A DNA stretch of 64,000 bases from Isoetes taiwanensis. Its lineage: Eukaryota > Streptophyta > Lycopodiopsida > Isoetales > Isoetaceae. The DNA lies in contig JAJEKV010000005.1 of assembly GCA_021234155.1 (NCBI GenBank), positions 12,765,787 to 12,829,786 on the forward strand, in the 5' to 3' direction. A program made the position numbers and the translations under genes. The first letter of the stretch is position 1. Each line of letters begins with the position of its first letter. Below are positions 11,535 through 23,689 of the stretch, piece after piece. The notes under the pieces were generated by a model. It made no database searches and was not told the DNA's origin. It saw only the letters and a list, made by a program, of their open reading frames with translations.

Positions 11535-11766
11535 AAATGGCAGGTAAAGGTTGGGATCTAACTGGAAACAGGAGGAGTAAATGGTTCTAGCATGGAACCA
11601 AAGGCAAGGGGCTCGGAGGCATGGACCACAATCTCAATAACAAATCAAAGAAGCCGAATCTCAAGATTGGACTTGCATTTTCAAACTTGAAGACAGGAAG
11701 GACAAAGCCTGGATTCATCTTAAAGAGCTCTATACTGCCTTTGAAATTATAAAGGATCAGCAGAAG

Positions 11767-13547
11767 ATGGCAGCTTTCTGCATGGATGTTTCTGGAGATG
11801 GCACAATTCAAGCTAACCTTGAGAAAATGCGAAAACTTGAGGATGATTACTGGAGCGGAAGGGCTAACGACAGAGGTTGGACTTGGAACACTTTGGAAAT
11901 TTTACAAGAAATGGACAGAAACCTCTACAAGCTTATCACGGCAAAACAGGGCCACACAAAGATGGACTGCTGTAGTCTCAAAAACAATATCTTCCAGAAA
12001 TCCATGGATGAATTGTTAGGAAAAGCCAAAAGCATTTTGGTTGCACTGGAAAATCTTAAATGGACCTCTATGGCATCTGTTAAACTAATTCGGCACTGGG
12101 AAGAAGTAGAAGACCATGTAATTGAAAGGCGCAAGAAAAGCTTTAAAAGCTATCTTACAAAAGAAATTGGTCAGACCCTGAAGGATGTTTCAAAGAACTA
12201 TGAGATATATCAGATTCATTTGAAGAAGGATACTAAGGCATGCAAGATTCGGGACAACAATGGTTTCTTCAACCCTCTAGATGTGGAAAAATGCACTTGT
12301 AAAAATTGTGAGGGGGTACAAGTTTCCATGCCGAATCGCACCAGAACCAAGGTTGGGGACCACCATGTGTGAAACAGTATTCTGGTTCTGAGCAAAAGCG
12401 ACAATGCAAAAGGTTTCAATTCTTGATCTTATAAAAATATTTTGCTTAATGAGATCTCGGATTATTCCTCCATTTTTTCTGATAATCATCTTGAGAAAGA
12501 TAGTCAATACACTAATGATTTTGTTGATCTTTCAATGATTGATGATTCTACAGCCTCTGAGCTCTACTCTCAAAGAGGTCTACTTATACGTTTCTTCTTT
12601 GGGTGAGGTCAAATTCTGGTTAACTAAAGTCCAGAAGATTCCTATTCTGTCTATTCTTAAATTAGACAATAGAACTTTCCAAGTTCTCTACAGAGATTCT
12701 AAAAGTGTTGAGTCTATCCTTAAAAAGAAGCTGGATCTCATCAATAACAATCATTTTTATCTTATGAGATGGGATCCTTTATACTTTCCTGGTAATTTTG
12801 GGGTTATTGCGACCTCTACTTGGATCACTTTCCCTAATTTGCCCCATGTCCTATGGACTATCTCTCATATCCGGAAAACAGTGAATATTTGGGACGTGTT
12901 ATCAGCATAAATATTCCCCAAAGAACTTCCCAAACGTTTATATATCCAAAAGGATTGACTCAGACTGGAAGAAGCAGATCAAAATTAAGCTTTCAGATGA
13001 TATTTTTTTTTGATCTGGATATCAGCTACTCCAAAGAACCGATCTCAAACAGGATAAAGGGAAGAAAGTAGTGGACCAGGAGCCTGAGAAGCAGATCAAT
13101 CATGATATTCCCCCACCCAAAGTTAGAAAAGTCTAGAAGCCTAAGCAGAAATGAGAGAAAGGTGAAAGTAGCAAATGTAACGAGAATCGGGATAATAATA
13201 TAAATGATCAAGTATTTGTGAGATCAAAGGAACCAAATGATCTTTTCTTTGATAAGAATTGGACTCTCACAATAAAAAATATTGATCTTTCTGTCAAGAT
13301 CAATACGAGTATTGTCACCTTGTTTTCGCCTGCGACTCCCTCTAATTTTAATGATGACACTGAAAGTTTAGGCTCCGATGCAAATGAAGAAGACTTTATT
13401 CAAACCTATGATGATCTCGGATGGAAACGTATTAGCTATAAAAGAAGAGGCAGGGATAAGAAGAAGGAGCACTTTAGGCCGATCAGAGTTAGTCCTAGAG
13501 AATCAGCCATCCAAACTTGGTTGGCTAAGGGTATGTATAAATATTAA
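11767..13547 (+). pseudogene. LINE-B ORF1 remnant
   Basis: Three open pieces (11767-12372, 12539-12910, 13218-13547) belong to one broken reading frame. The first has an acidic, Lys-rich coil and a Cys pair in CTCKNC. The second contains LMRWDPLYFPGNFG...TWITFPNLPHVLW, which resembles the DUF4283-type RNA-binding domain of plant LINE ORF1 proteins. The third is basic at its end (WKRISYKRRGRDKKKEH). Stops and frameshifts separate them. The role in an intact element would be binding of the element RNA. Confidence 0.6.
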
Positions 13548-13559
13548 ATTTTAAATAAG

Positions 13560-16056
13560 TCCTTAAAGGTGATTATTTGAAATCTCCAAGGTATAAATAG
13601 CGGTATTAAGAGGGATCGTCTAAGGGTTTGTCTTTCTATTCTCATTCCTGATATTTTATTTATTCAAGAACATAAAATTCATGATCCTAACCATGAAAGA
13701 ATCATTTCAAGTACTCTCCCCCCTAATTCTTTTGCAGGAATTGCCATTGCTTGGAGTCATAATACTAGCATTGAGGACATTTATATGGTTAATGACTCCT
13801 TAGGCAGATGGCGGATTTTAGTTGGTACCATTGACCATTGTAAGATTGCCTTTATTAATGTTTATTCTTATCATAATCCTCGGATAGAACTGATATGTGG
13901 ACTAAGATTAATGGCAGTTTAGGGAATCTAGATATTGATGAATGCATCTTTGGTGGTGATTTTAATATGGTTACTAACAGTTTTATGAGAAACATGAACT
14001 TCAGGCCTCTCCTTCCCCAAGAGAGCTGTGCTTGAAATGATCTTCTTACTTCTCATAATCTTACCCTCGCTAGGACGAAGCCAAATTATTTTAGTTGGTC
14101 TGACCATATAATTAATCCTATTTGTTGCCTCCGTGATAGGTTCTACCCCAGCGAAAATCTATGGACAAGTAGTAATAGAGTGGAGAATTTGGAAGGCTAT
14201 ACCGTTTCTGATCATTCCCCTCAGCAGATTGTCATTTCTAGGAATAATAATAAAAGCAAGAGGAAAGGCTATTTTAAGTTTAACACAAGCCTTCTAGAGT
14301 ACCATGATTTTATGGATCAGTTGGAGGAGATTATTGGCAGAAACCCTAAACCTATTGGGATTGAGGGATGGATGTCTAGTGGGCCAAGGTTGCAAAAGAT
14401 ATAAAATGTTGGCTGAAAGTTTGGGGTAAAAATATTTACTACCAAAATAAAACTCATCTAGGTATCCTAAGGGCTAACCTTTGCAATGCCCCCTAGACCA
14501 GAAGGACAACATTAAGAGGCAGATTGAGAGGAAAGAGCTCAAGATTGCTAAGGGATAGAAGATCAAAGCCAAGTTCAAGGAAATCAAGGAGGATGAGAGG
14601 TGCAATTCAAAATATTTTTTCACCAAGGCTAAGTGCAGAATTAAGAGGAATCAGATTCTTGATGTTATGATTGACAACACGATTATTTCTGATAATAAAA
14701 CTCTTAAGCAAACAGCTGTAGATCATTTCAGAAATATCATGGGTATCAAGAGAGATTCTAGCCCCAATATTATGGAGAACTTCATCAAAATCCAGGAGAA
14801 GGTTACCAATGATCAGAATGTTTTTATTACCGAACCTTTTGAGAATATTGAATTGTTGCAAGTTGTAAAAGACATGGAGAAGGGAAAGACTCCTGGCCCT
14901 GATGATTTTCCAACAGAGTTCTACAAGAAAACTTGGCCTATCTTAGGAGACTGCATTACTCATTCAGCAAATAAATTTAGGGAGATCAAATGTTTGGATG
15001 CCATAATTAATACCAGCCTGATTGCTTTGATCCCTAAGATTGACAATCTTAACACTTTCTCGGACTACAGGCTGATCTCCCTTTCTAATGTCATCTCTAA
15101 GATTATTTCAGGTGCTATTGCATACAGACTCAAAAAGGTTCTTGACGTGGTCATAAGTAGCTCTCAGTCTGCCTACCTAAAAGATAGATTTATCCTTGAT
15201 AATATGATCACTGCTATCCTGGGGATTCATTGGGCAAAAGACTCAAGACGGGATGTGGATCTCCTAAAGTTGGACATCACCAAAGCATTCGACACTGTAA
15301 GTTGGAATATCCTCTTTAGATGTTGTAGAGCTCTGGGTTTTTGTGATGCCAGTATCGAGGTTTTTGAGGCAATCCTTAAGAACTCAAGATCTGCAGCCCT
15401 TTTTTCTCTATCCAAAGAGGGGTTAAACAAGGCTATCCTCTTGCCCCTTTCCTTTTCCTGATTGTTATGGAAGCTCTTCACAGTAACTTGAAAGCAGCTA
15501 AGAATTCTAACCTTATTAAGAGCCTAAGTCTTCCTGAGAACACTCAGATAGACCAAATCCTTAATGTTCATTTTGCAGTTGACACCTTCCTTTTGATCTC
15601 CATAGATGATGACTCTATTGCTAATACCCAAAGGATATTAGAGGAGTTTGGAGAAGCATCAGGATGTAAGATCAACCCTGCCAAATTGGGAACATATGCT
15701 AATCTGTTGGGCTGTAAGTATAACTCTCCTAGCACTAAAGCAAAAAAATTGGGAATCCCCTATGCCATTAGATGCAATGCTTCTAAGCTATGGGATGATA
15801 TTATAGAGAAGTTCTATTAAAAGTTAGACACCCTTAATTTCAAATATCTGTCTAAAAATGGCAGGGCTATGATAGCTAACCTTATGATTTCAGCTTCTCG
15901 TGTCTATCAGTCCTCTGTTATTATTGCTCCTAAAAAGGTTTCTTCTAAGTTGCAGAGTGTTATTGGCATATTCATAGCATGTGGTCAGAATAGAAGATGC
16001 TGGCATCCTGTCTCCATGACAGTACAAGCTAAGAAAAAATGGCGATCTGGAAATTA
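13560..16056 (+). pseudogene. LINE-B ORF2 remnant: endonuclease and reverse transcriptase
   Basis: The endonuclease begins with NLQGINSG and DILFIQEHKIH, has GGDFNMV near 13960, and SDHSPQQ at about 14207, with stops between. The RT has KTPGPDDFPTEFY, DYRLISLSNVISKI, LLKLDITKAFDTVSW and a decayed catalytic box (HFAVDTFLL instead of HFADD), so it is catalytically dead. A frameshift after SALF at about 15400 precedes the RGVKQG region. It ends in the segment after CGQNRRCWHPV, aligned with LINE-A, where the Helitron cuts in. Confidence 0.82.
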
Positions 16057-16111
16057 TCTACTTACTTAAAAAGTTTTTGGGGATTCTGGCTCACGCCGGA
16101 GTGACGCCGGA

Positions 16112-16157
16112 AAAAGCGTCAATTTCCGGCGAAAGCGTCAATTTCCGGCGAAAGCGT
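16112..16157. repeat. 19-bp tandem repeat in the Helitron 1 5' region
   Basis: AAAGCGTCAATTTCCGGCG occurs twice in tandem, followed by a partial third copy (AAAGCGTGAC). CCGGCG-rich sequence is also near the start of Helitron 2 (19440-19490), so this GC-rich subterminal zone is a family feature, perhaps a transposase-binding region. Confidence 0.65.
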
Positions 16158-17232
16158 GACTTTTGGAAGATTTTTTTGTTTTCCGGCAATTTTTCCGGCT
16201 CCTTTCCCCTCTCATATCCGTTCGGACCGTTCCTCTTTGTTCGCCTCCACTCTTCTCTGCGAAACGGCAGCACTGCCTGCCATAATAATACTGGATTCTC
16301 CTCCTGCAATGGAGTTTAAATCCTTCCTTAAAATTTACCCTAACCGGAAGAGCAATCGGTGCAAGCAGCATTTTTTCCTAAGCGCAATCGCTGTATGGGC
16401 GGGTCAGATAACGGACAGGCAGGGATTTCCCAGTTTTCGCCACAAGCAGGTCAATGTGTTTTCTCTTCCGGCTCCATCGTGGGTTTGAAGATAAGATTTA
16501 ACTTAACCTCTCTCATTTTTTTTGCAGCTGATTCGGCTACACAAAGAAACGTTAAGGTAAATTTTTTCTTCATTCTCTGTTTTTTACGTTTGTTTTGAGG
16601 TTTCATTCCAGAGTGCAGTTACAGGAACATCGCCATTACAACTTCTCTCTTTGGACAGCTCGAATCCTAAGGCCTCAGGCAGCACCAGATTCATCCAGCA
16701 TCAGATAAAATGCTTTCGGTGGGAGCATAAACGAAAAGCAAAATGAGGAAGACAAGAAGCAAGCGGATTCTGACGGCTGGATTTTCTTAGAACGGTCGGA
16801 TTTAGGTAGAAAATTGAAGCAAATTCCACTATTTTGTTTAGGTACGTTTTTGCTTTTCCTAATTGCTGAAACTGCTGTGACAAAGCAGAGGACGCTGAAG
16901 TATTATTTCTGGGTTTGGTTAATCGGCCATAGCAAAGGTGAGAGGTGGGAAATATACAGCCTGTTACATGGATAATGCCTAAAGAATCATGTTCCTAGCT
17001 CTTCAAATCCATTTTCAGGTCGAGTTCTTGACAAATTCCCGTCGCTTTCTCCACAATGGAGGCTCTGAACAAGACTGCAACGGATTTGCACTGGATCTCC
17101 AGGTGCTGCGATGGATGTGCATGGCTAATCTGCTTTGGCCTGCTCTGATCTTTGTTTTTTGGATACTGCATGTGCTTTTGTTATGGAATCCATCACAATC
17201 CAGCATAGTTGCTTTAATCTTCTGTAGCTAAT

Positions 17233-17481
17233 GATTTTAACTTGCAGGGGCACTTTTCTTTTAGATCTTTCTAGGACTGAAGCCACCACTGGCAGAAAAT
17301 GGCGGAGGCTTTTGCAATCGAGAACAAGGAGGTAACTCAGAAAGTAATGAAGCAGAGTCGTATTCTTCTAGAAAACTCAAGTAAATGGTTTATTACAACT
17401 GGTCGCCATTTTCTGCCAGTGGTGGCTGCAGTCTGTAGTTAAAATTGATTTTAACTTGCAGGGGCACTAAAAGAAAAGTGC
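17233..17481. repeat. Foldback element nested in Helitron 1
   Basis: Two nested inverted pairs are present. GCACTTTTCTTTTAG (17250-17264) pairs with 17467-17481, and a 30-bp arm at 17275-17304 (core CCACCACTGGCAGAAAATGG) pairs with 17404-17433. A 21-bp direct repeat, GATTTTAACTTGCAGGGGCAC plus flanks, sits at 17233-17253 and 17447-17467. The pattern suggests a small foldback transposon or a rearranged insertion inside the Helitron. Confidence 0.7.
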
Positions 17482-18954
17482 TATCTTCTGTAGCAACCAT
17501 TCTTTTTGTTCAGGGTACCGGCATATGCTGGCAATGACAAACAGTATGTTATTAGATCACTATTTCGTTTAGAAAAAGAATGTGGTTGCAGTCACTCTAC
17601 ATTGTCATGTGTTGCAGTGATTGAACTAAGGAAGCTTAGATCAAACCAGCTGTGCCATAAGTGCTTACCATATGTGTCTGCTCGCCTTCTAGAAACCCTC
17701 CGTTTGTAAGCTGAAGGCATAATTTATTCTGAGATTTATCAAACAACATGCAGAAATGATATTTGGTACTCTGGTGAACATCCTTTCAGTAAAAGGACTC
17801 CTTTTGCATGCGCTGTTGCAAGGCTTAAAGCCCTTTCGACTCCTGTCTATTTTTCAAGATCTTCAAGTTTTCCTGCATCCAAGGAAGAGATTTGCATTGC
17901 CATGGGTGAATTTTCTACATTTAGGAAAAGTTCCATTTTTTTGAGGCATAATTTAAACCTTTATCTAAATGTTCTTTTCCTCTATAGGTTGCTTCATAGC
18001 TCCATTATTTGATAAGTTGTTGGACTTTGTTATTGTTGTTTGTAAGTTCTATTTCATGCCCTTTGCTGCAACATGTCATTTCTTCTTCCCCTTTTAACCA
18101 GTTTGAGACCCATGGGCGCTTCACTAAGCAGATGAATATCAAAAAAGTCTTGCTGGCCAAGTTCTTCACTCCAGTTTAACTGCCATTTTCATGTTCAAAG
18201 ATTATGATATGCTATTATAATTTAAGCACAAACATCCACCTTGCTAATTCAGTGGCATCTGATTATTTGCCTTATCTGTATAAAGTTCCAGAAAGTGTTA
18301 TTTTCTGTTTTTCACTGGTTATTTTATGGCTCTACAAGGACGGAGGGTTTAAACTTTAAGGGCATGTTCACAGGCTTCATGCAAGTGCTTCTCTCTTATC
18401 TGTATCTTGGAACAGAACTGTGATTTCAGAATCTCATTCCACACAGCTTATTGTTGATAATCCAGCAGGAGTTCTTGGTCCCACAAACAAAGCGAAACTC
18501 CTGGTCCCACAAACAAAGCGATCATAGCGGCTTTATCTATACATTAACGTATGATAGAGGCAGAAAGACCATAGTTTTTTTGTAATATGGATTCAGAAAA
18601 TGCTTTAGTTTACATCTTATTGTTAAACATATATGCCATATTTGGCAGGAAGGAGGCTGCAGAAGAGTCGAGAAGAATGAATACCTATCAAAATTCAATA
18701 GCATCTACAATTAGGTTAAATAATGCAAAAGGTTATTCAAGATCAAAGTGGAACTAAGTTTGTATGCATTTATGCTCAGCACAAGATGTTTAATTTTAGT
18801 TATTTAAAGTACATTTTGTACATTATCTTTGTTAAGTTTGATTCTGGGACTAAGTAACAGGTATTTTGCTGCAACATGTCATCTTTAATGTGCGGTGCGA
18901 TGAGGTCATCTTGACCTCATATGCACGAACATTGCAAAAACAAACTAACACTTT

Positions 18955-19272
18955 TTGTTAAAACCCTCACAATCCCATAAAACCCTTGCACAGACCGACC
19001 AACGCTCAAGATACGCTCAAGACCAACGCTCAACTTGCAATATTCCAAAGCAGTCCGAGCTGGCAAAGTTGACAATAGAGACTAGCATGATTATATGGGA
19101 CGAGGCCCTAATGATGCATAAACATGTTTATGAAGCACTGGATAGAGCACTTTGTGACACGATGTCATGTGAAAGATTATTTGGGGGACTCATTGTTGTT
19201 TTGGAAGGAGATTTTTGCTTCCTCGAAGCACGCCTATATATGGATCATGTTGGGATCACCATAAATATGTAA
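18955..19272 (+). pseudogene. Helitron helicase (PIF1-like) fragment
   Basis: The segment TSMIIWDEALMMHKHVYEAL followed by ALCDTM and LFGGLIVVLEGDF matches the Walker B region and the following GGDFRQ-like motif of the PIF1-family helicase in Helitron RepHel proteins. Here the D-F-R-Q motif reads EGDFCF, so it is mutated. No Walker A motif and no Rep domain remain. It lies about 130 bp from the 3' terminus, where the C-terminal part of RepHel would be expected to end in a deleted copy. Confidence 0.8.
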
Positions 19273-21542
19273 GTGATGAACCATATCCATTCTTGCAAGC
19301 ATCAACCTATAGTGTTGGTGGAAGTTGCACAAATGGATGTTAAAGGCCAAGTAAAAACACAAGTCAGGACATTAGCCCGGCAACGCCGGGCACACGTTTA
19401 CTAGTCTACTTACTTAAAAAGTTTTTGCCCTTTCTCTCTCACGCCGGTTTCCTCTTTCCGGCCGCCGGATGTAACGCTTTTTCCGGCGAGTTTCTTCAAT
19501 GTTTCATTTTTTGTGTTATCGTATTCTTTTTCCGGCAACAACTTTATCTCTCTTGGCTGTGGGCGGTGCCCGTCGGTTAACGCAGCATAGTGGCCAGAGT
19601 TCGCCAAAGCAGAGCGGTGCGGAAAGTCGCCAAACCCATGTTTCACGAGTTCTTCGTCGAAGGCAACGTGAAATGCGTAAGGTTAAATATGCGATTTGTT
19701 TGTTTGAATTTCAGGGATTCCGTTCGCGACGTTGCAAGCAAATATCGACTTTGTTCTTCTGAAGAATGCAGGGTCTACTTCTTTTTCGATCCCACTTCTA
19801 TTTTTGTTTTCGTTTTTCAATAGACAAAACATAACCATAACGTCTTTGTTTTTTCCTTTTACAGGGCACCGATAGCAGATATGCAATGACATCCGAGTTT
19901 AATCTGATGTATTTAGCATTAACTTTTCTATAGTAGAGGATCTGGCAATCTAATCCGCCTGGTATTGATGGCGCCCAGATAGTAAACTGGTAAGTTTTTT
20001 AACTGGGTGCATTCGATTGCCAACGGATTGTCATGAGACCTGATTTTTTTGTTCTTGCATGTCCGTTGCCAACACAGCTCCCCATTTTCGGCAAGCAGGT
20101 CCCCATTTCCTATTTGTAAGGCTCTTCTACAAGAATACACTTTGAGCTTACTGCAAGCAGGAGCCTTCACACACAATCTGGCGTTACATGGAGGCCATAG
20201 TAAGTCCAGTTTTATGGGTTGTAAATCTTTTCCATCGAAAATAAGCTTGCTCATTGTATTACTGGCCGGATAAAGCTTCTCCGTAACTTGAGCATTTGTG
20301 ATCTGTATAAATCGAATTTTTACTTTGTATGAGCATATGTAATCTGTATAAGCATGGTATTTTAAAGCAATGCAAGATTAGCTAAAAATGCTTTGATATG
20401 CGGTTTATCTGTGAAGGTCAATATTAATCTATCTTTGCAATGCATGTACTCTTGCAGATGTGGGTTCAGACTGATTCTGATCCCTTGGATTGGTGCCTTT
20501 AGCATACTCTAGGCTGCATATTCTGAAAATAAAGGTAGAAATTTGATCTTTTTTGCTGGGGTGTTTTTATAATTGCTGAAGATATATCTAAAATTGTTTA
20601 TGCATTTAGTTTTTAAAGAGGCCACATCATGTACATTATATTTTATGAAAAGAAATAGCAAATGAAGTTCAGTCTTATCCATAGTTAATTTTTGTTGTAA
20701 TGCTGGATTTTGCAGGATGTTATAACAGAATTTAAATGTTGTTTAGTACACCGTGAATATGTGATGGTGCTTGGGAGGTTAGGTATGATCTTCAATTATT
20801 TTTCTTATGTAACATAATTCGTGGTACTATTTGTTGCATTTATAGTTATCAGCATGGCATTCAAGAATAGATTACTCTAGCATCAACATTGGGAAATTCA
20901 TGAAGTAGTACATTTTGTGAGTGGAGTGGGAGATATCCAGTTGCTTAGGGAGAGTTCAAGTTTAGGGAATCATAAAAAACTTGAGTATGCCTTACGATCT
21001 TCAATCCATGCCAGAATTAAGACCTTCTTTCCATAGTCCGAGTTGAAAAAGACTCTTTTATATGCTTAACTTCTGATGCAGGTCATGTGATCAATGAGGG
21101 TGTCTGTCTGATATATGCCTATGAAATAATTTGTCTTCTAAGAATGCCCTGTGTGTAGCCCCTTTCTCCGGATCTTAAAAATTTGTGCAGATACTCTTTT
21201 CATTTGAATCTTTCATAATATTTGATTATAGGTTTTTGCTTTGCAATCTTTGCTTGATCTCCAGCACCAGCAATCATTCAAATACAATACTGAAGTTGTT
21301 TGGTGCCATCTTCCTGATTGAGCCATTTTCTATGAGAAAACTTAAGCCTGCTAATTTAGTTATGGGGTGTGCAGCAATGAATGTAAGCAGTATGCGTCAC
21401 ATACCATTCCAATAATATCTCTGTTCTGGTTACAGGGTACATTGGCCATGTCACTGTATGAATGATTTGGTACCATTGCTAAACATTGCAAAAATACAGG
21501 AGTTAGCTGACCAAGATCACTACCGAAGGAAGCATTAAGTAA

Positions 21543-21705
21543 GTAGATTGCTATGGTAATCGATTTGAGACACTGTCATTAGCATTTGCTGGGGAAACTG
21601 ATCCGGCAATGCATCATGGCTTTGTGGGATGTCCTAACATTTGCAAACTTCAAATTAGAGAAGCTCTCCCATCTGGAGATGCTGCACTTCTTGCTTTATT
21701 AACAG
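21543..21705 (+). pseudogene. TIR1/AFB-type auxin receptor fragment carried by Helitron 2
   Basis: The open segment contains RFETLSLAFAGETDPAMHHG, then GCPNICKLQIRE and SGDAALLALLT, ending at a GT donor (21706). This matches the leucine-rich repeat near the C-terminus of TIR1/AFB F-box proteins, where family members have a LSVAFAGDSD...GC..LRKLEIRDCPFGD pattern. COI1 is related but lacks the AFAG-D segment, so TIR1/AFB fits better. Only one exon-sized piece is seen, with no F-box, so it is a captured fragment and not a working receptor gene. Confidence 0.8.
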
Positions 21706-22076
21706 GTAAGATCTATGGGCTTTCTATGAATGCCAACGTGCAATGTTACGTTGATAGATGAAAGCTTATGTGTACTGCATCATCTTAAAATAAATTTGCA
21801 GATGTTCCAGCGTAGGAACAAATTGGAACCCAACTGAAACAATTCAACGTACGCACATTGATTTTTTGCAGATCTATCTAGGTTGTTGTGGGTTTAAATA
21901 AAACTTGCTCCTTGAGCCTCTTATATATGCACTCAGGTTGTCCAGTATTCTACAACGGGGAGGAAGCGAGAAGGAAATCAGCACCTTACTGGATTATTAC
22001 GTATGTACTGCCTTATATAAATTGTATTTTATATAGCAGACATGATATCTCATGCCTCCACCATGACTGTAAGCTC

Positions 22077-22189
22077 CTGTCTGTTTTATACTACCTTTCT
22101 TCCAACTTTCTTTTGATTCTATTTACAAAGGGTAAAACAAATGTCTGTTTTATACTACCTTTCTTCCAACTTTCTTTTGATTCTCTCTT
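22077..22189. repeat. Tandem duplication in Helitron 2
   Basis: A block of about 48 bp beginning TGTCTGTTTTATACTACC occurs at about 22078 and 22141, and its last part (TTTCTTCCAACTT) a third time. It is T-rich and looks like a slippage product. Confidence 0.75.
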
Positions 22190-23621
22190 TCTTCCAACTT
22201 GCTGAGGTCTTTTGGTGCGAAGACAGTCTCATATGTCTGTTTCAAATATGGTAAGAGGCTATCTTTTTATATCAATCATTGCAGTGCTGTTGATGCTATA
22301 TTGCAACCATATACTCTCTTTCTTTTGCAGGCATTAGAATATTTGGAAGTTTGGACGAGACTAAATCTTTGTGCTATCTTCTCTTCCCTAAATGCCCTTG
22401 GAATAGTTCATCTCTTCTAGCAGAATTGATAGATTGTATGATTTTCTCTGTTGTTATGATTTTCTGGTGTATGATTTTCTTTGTACTTTCTTCCGAATTT
22501 TAAAGTGGTGAGACAAGAAAAAAAAGCACGTTTATTTGTTACGTTAAGGTGCACGTTTACTCGGTTCTCTCTTTCCCTAATTTTCTTCTAGAGTTGCATG
22601 TTCTACTGTGTATATGCAAGTTGTCTTGGTTTATATGCAGGTGGTCTTGGTATCACGCATAGTGTTTCATGCAGGAGAACTTTATGCAGTCCAAGGTTGA
22701 GGTAAACGTGCTCAATACATGTATTTCTTGCCATTTGGATTTTTGCAAGGTCTATAAATGTTTGATCTAAATAAATATCTCTTTTAAGTGTTTGATCTGC
22801 TGATCAGTTTTTGAGTGCATATATCAAATCCATTTATTCGGTTGTCTAGCCTGTTTGCATTTGTTTGACTAATGCCCAGAGTCTTTTTGCTATTGAATGT
22901 TTGCTTTTTTATTTTTTTCAGGGATAATTGAGAACCTGCTACAAGGAGACCAACAGAATATTCCAGAACGATGTTTGAGATTTCCACAATGAAGTTCAAC
23001 TATTATGTCTGTGTTTTTTTCCCTGATCTCACACTTAATTTTTAAGTTAGTTGCTAGATCTTGGTTTGCACCAAGGATATCAATTTAGATTTTGATTAAA
23101 TGTGGATGATTTATGATTACCCATTGGTTTAATTCAAATGTAACCCGGATCTGTTGTTTTTGAGTTTTTGACTGAGACAAATGGAGCACTGAAAGATCTG
23201 CACAGTTAGTTTGTTTAAATCATCTGGGCAAGAAGGTAGGCCTGATACATGCTCTTTATATTTAATGACCTATTATTTATCCTTTATGATAATTGTGATC
23301 AGGAGAGCACTATAATGAGTAGCTGTAACATTTTGAAAGTGTTAGCTGTAACATACACATGTGAGATGGTGTAAAAGCAATGATACAGTTTGGTGTTATG
23401 GATACCAAATATAGTTGCAGGGCGCTTGCAATGATAATATTTATGCATTTATATGTCAGAAGTGACCATGCCATTGAATCATGGTTCTTGAGGATCTACA
23501 TGTAGAGTACTTCCACTTTAGTATAGCAATGCTAGAATGATAAGGAGGAAACCTGAAAGCATGAAAGTGTGTGTGATGTGTCGGGACATTAGCCCGGCAA
23601 CGCCGGGCACACGTTTACTAG

Positions 23622-23664
23622 TTAACATTGAAAAGCAAGGAACAGCCTTGGCTGCCAAGTATCT
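23622..23664 (+). mobile_element. LINE-B continuation after the Helitrons
   Basis: The 43 bases translate as INIEKQGTALAAKYL once joined to the base before the Helitrons, matching INIEKQGIALAAKYL of LINE-A. Joining 16056 to 23622 keeps the frame (D-L-E-I-I-N-I-E-K). The similarity ends after AAKYL, so LINE-B was truncated at about 23664 by another event. Confidence 0.9.
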
Positions 23665-23689
23665 CAGGCCTGCCACAAGGCACCCAAAA

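Larger units (their letters stand above)
11535..16056 (+). mobile_element. LINE-B, decayed L1-like element, left part (cut by Helitrons)
   Basis: It is the same family as LINE-A but on the plus strand, longer at the 5' end and much more decayed. ORF1-type sequence runs from about 11535 to 13547, endonuclease from about 13570 to 14400, and RT from 14667 to 16056. At 16056 the coding sequence stops abruptly after the codons for D-L-E-I and is replaced by a Helitron 5' terminus. The next codons are found at 23622. No tail is seen for this copy. Confidence 0.85.
16057..19404 (+). mobile_element. Helitron 1, 3,348 bp
   Basis: The 5' terminus is TCTACTTACTTAAAAAG, preceded by host A (16056). The 3' terminus has hairpin GCCCGGC-AAC-GCCGGGC (19375-19391), then 13 bases ending CTAG at 19404. 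These are canonical Helitron signals: 5' TC, 3' hairpin, CTAG, A/T target. The first 23 bp and the last 38 bp are identical to those of Helitron 2 next to it, while the interiors differ. Near the 3' end is a small helicase remnant (18955-19272). The 5' 100 bp carries a GC-rich CCGGCG-type repeat. No Rep nuclease is seen, so it is non-autonomous. Confidence 0.9.
19405..23621 (+). mobile_element. Helitron 2, 4,217 bp, directly abutting Helitron 1
   Basis: It starts with TCTACTTACTTAAAAAG at the base after the CTAG of Helitron 1 and ends with hairpin GCCCGGC-AAC-GCCGGGC (23592-23608) and CTAG at 23618-23621. The next base is T, and the host LINE-B frame resumes there. No helicase or Rep sequence was recognised. 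It contains a TIR1/AFB-like gene fragment (21543-21705) and several possible exon-like pieces with good splice borders that I cannot identify, for example PLLNIAKIQELADQDHY at about 21474-21530. Confidence 0.9.
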
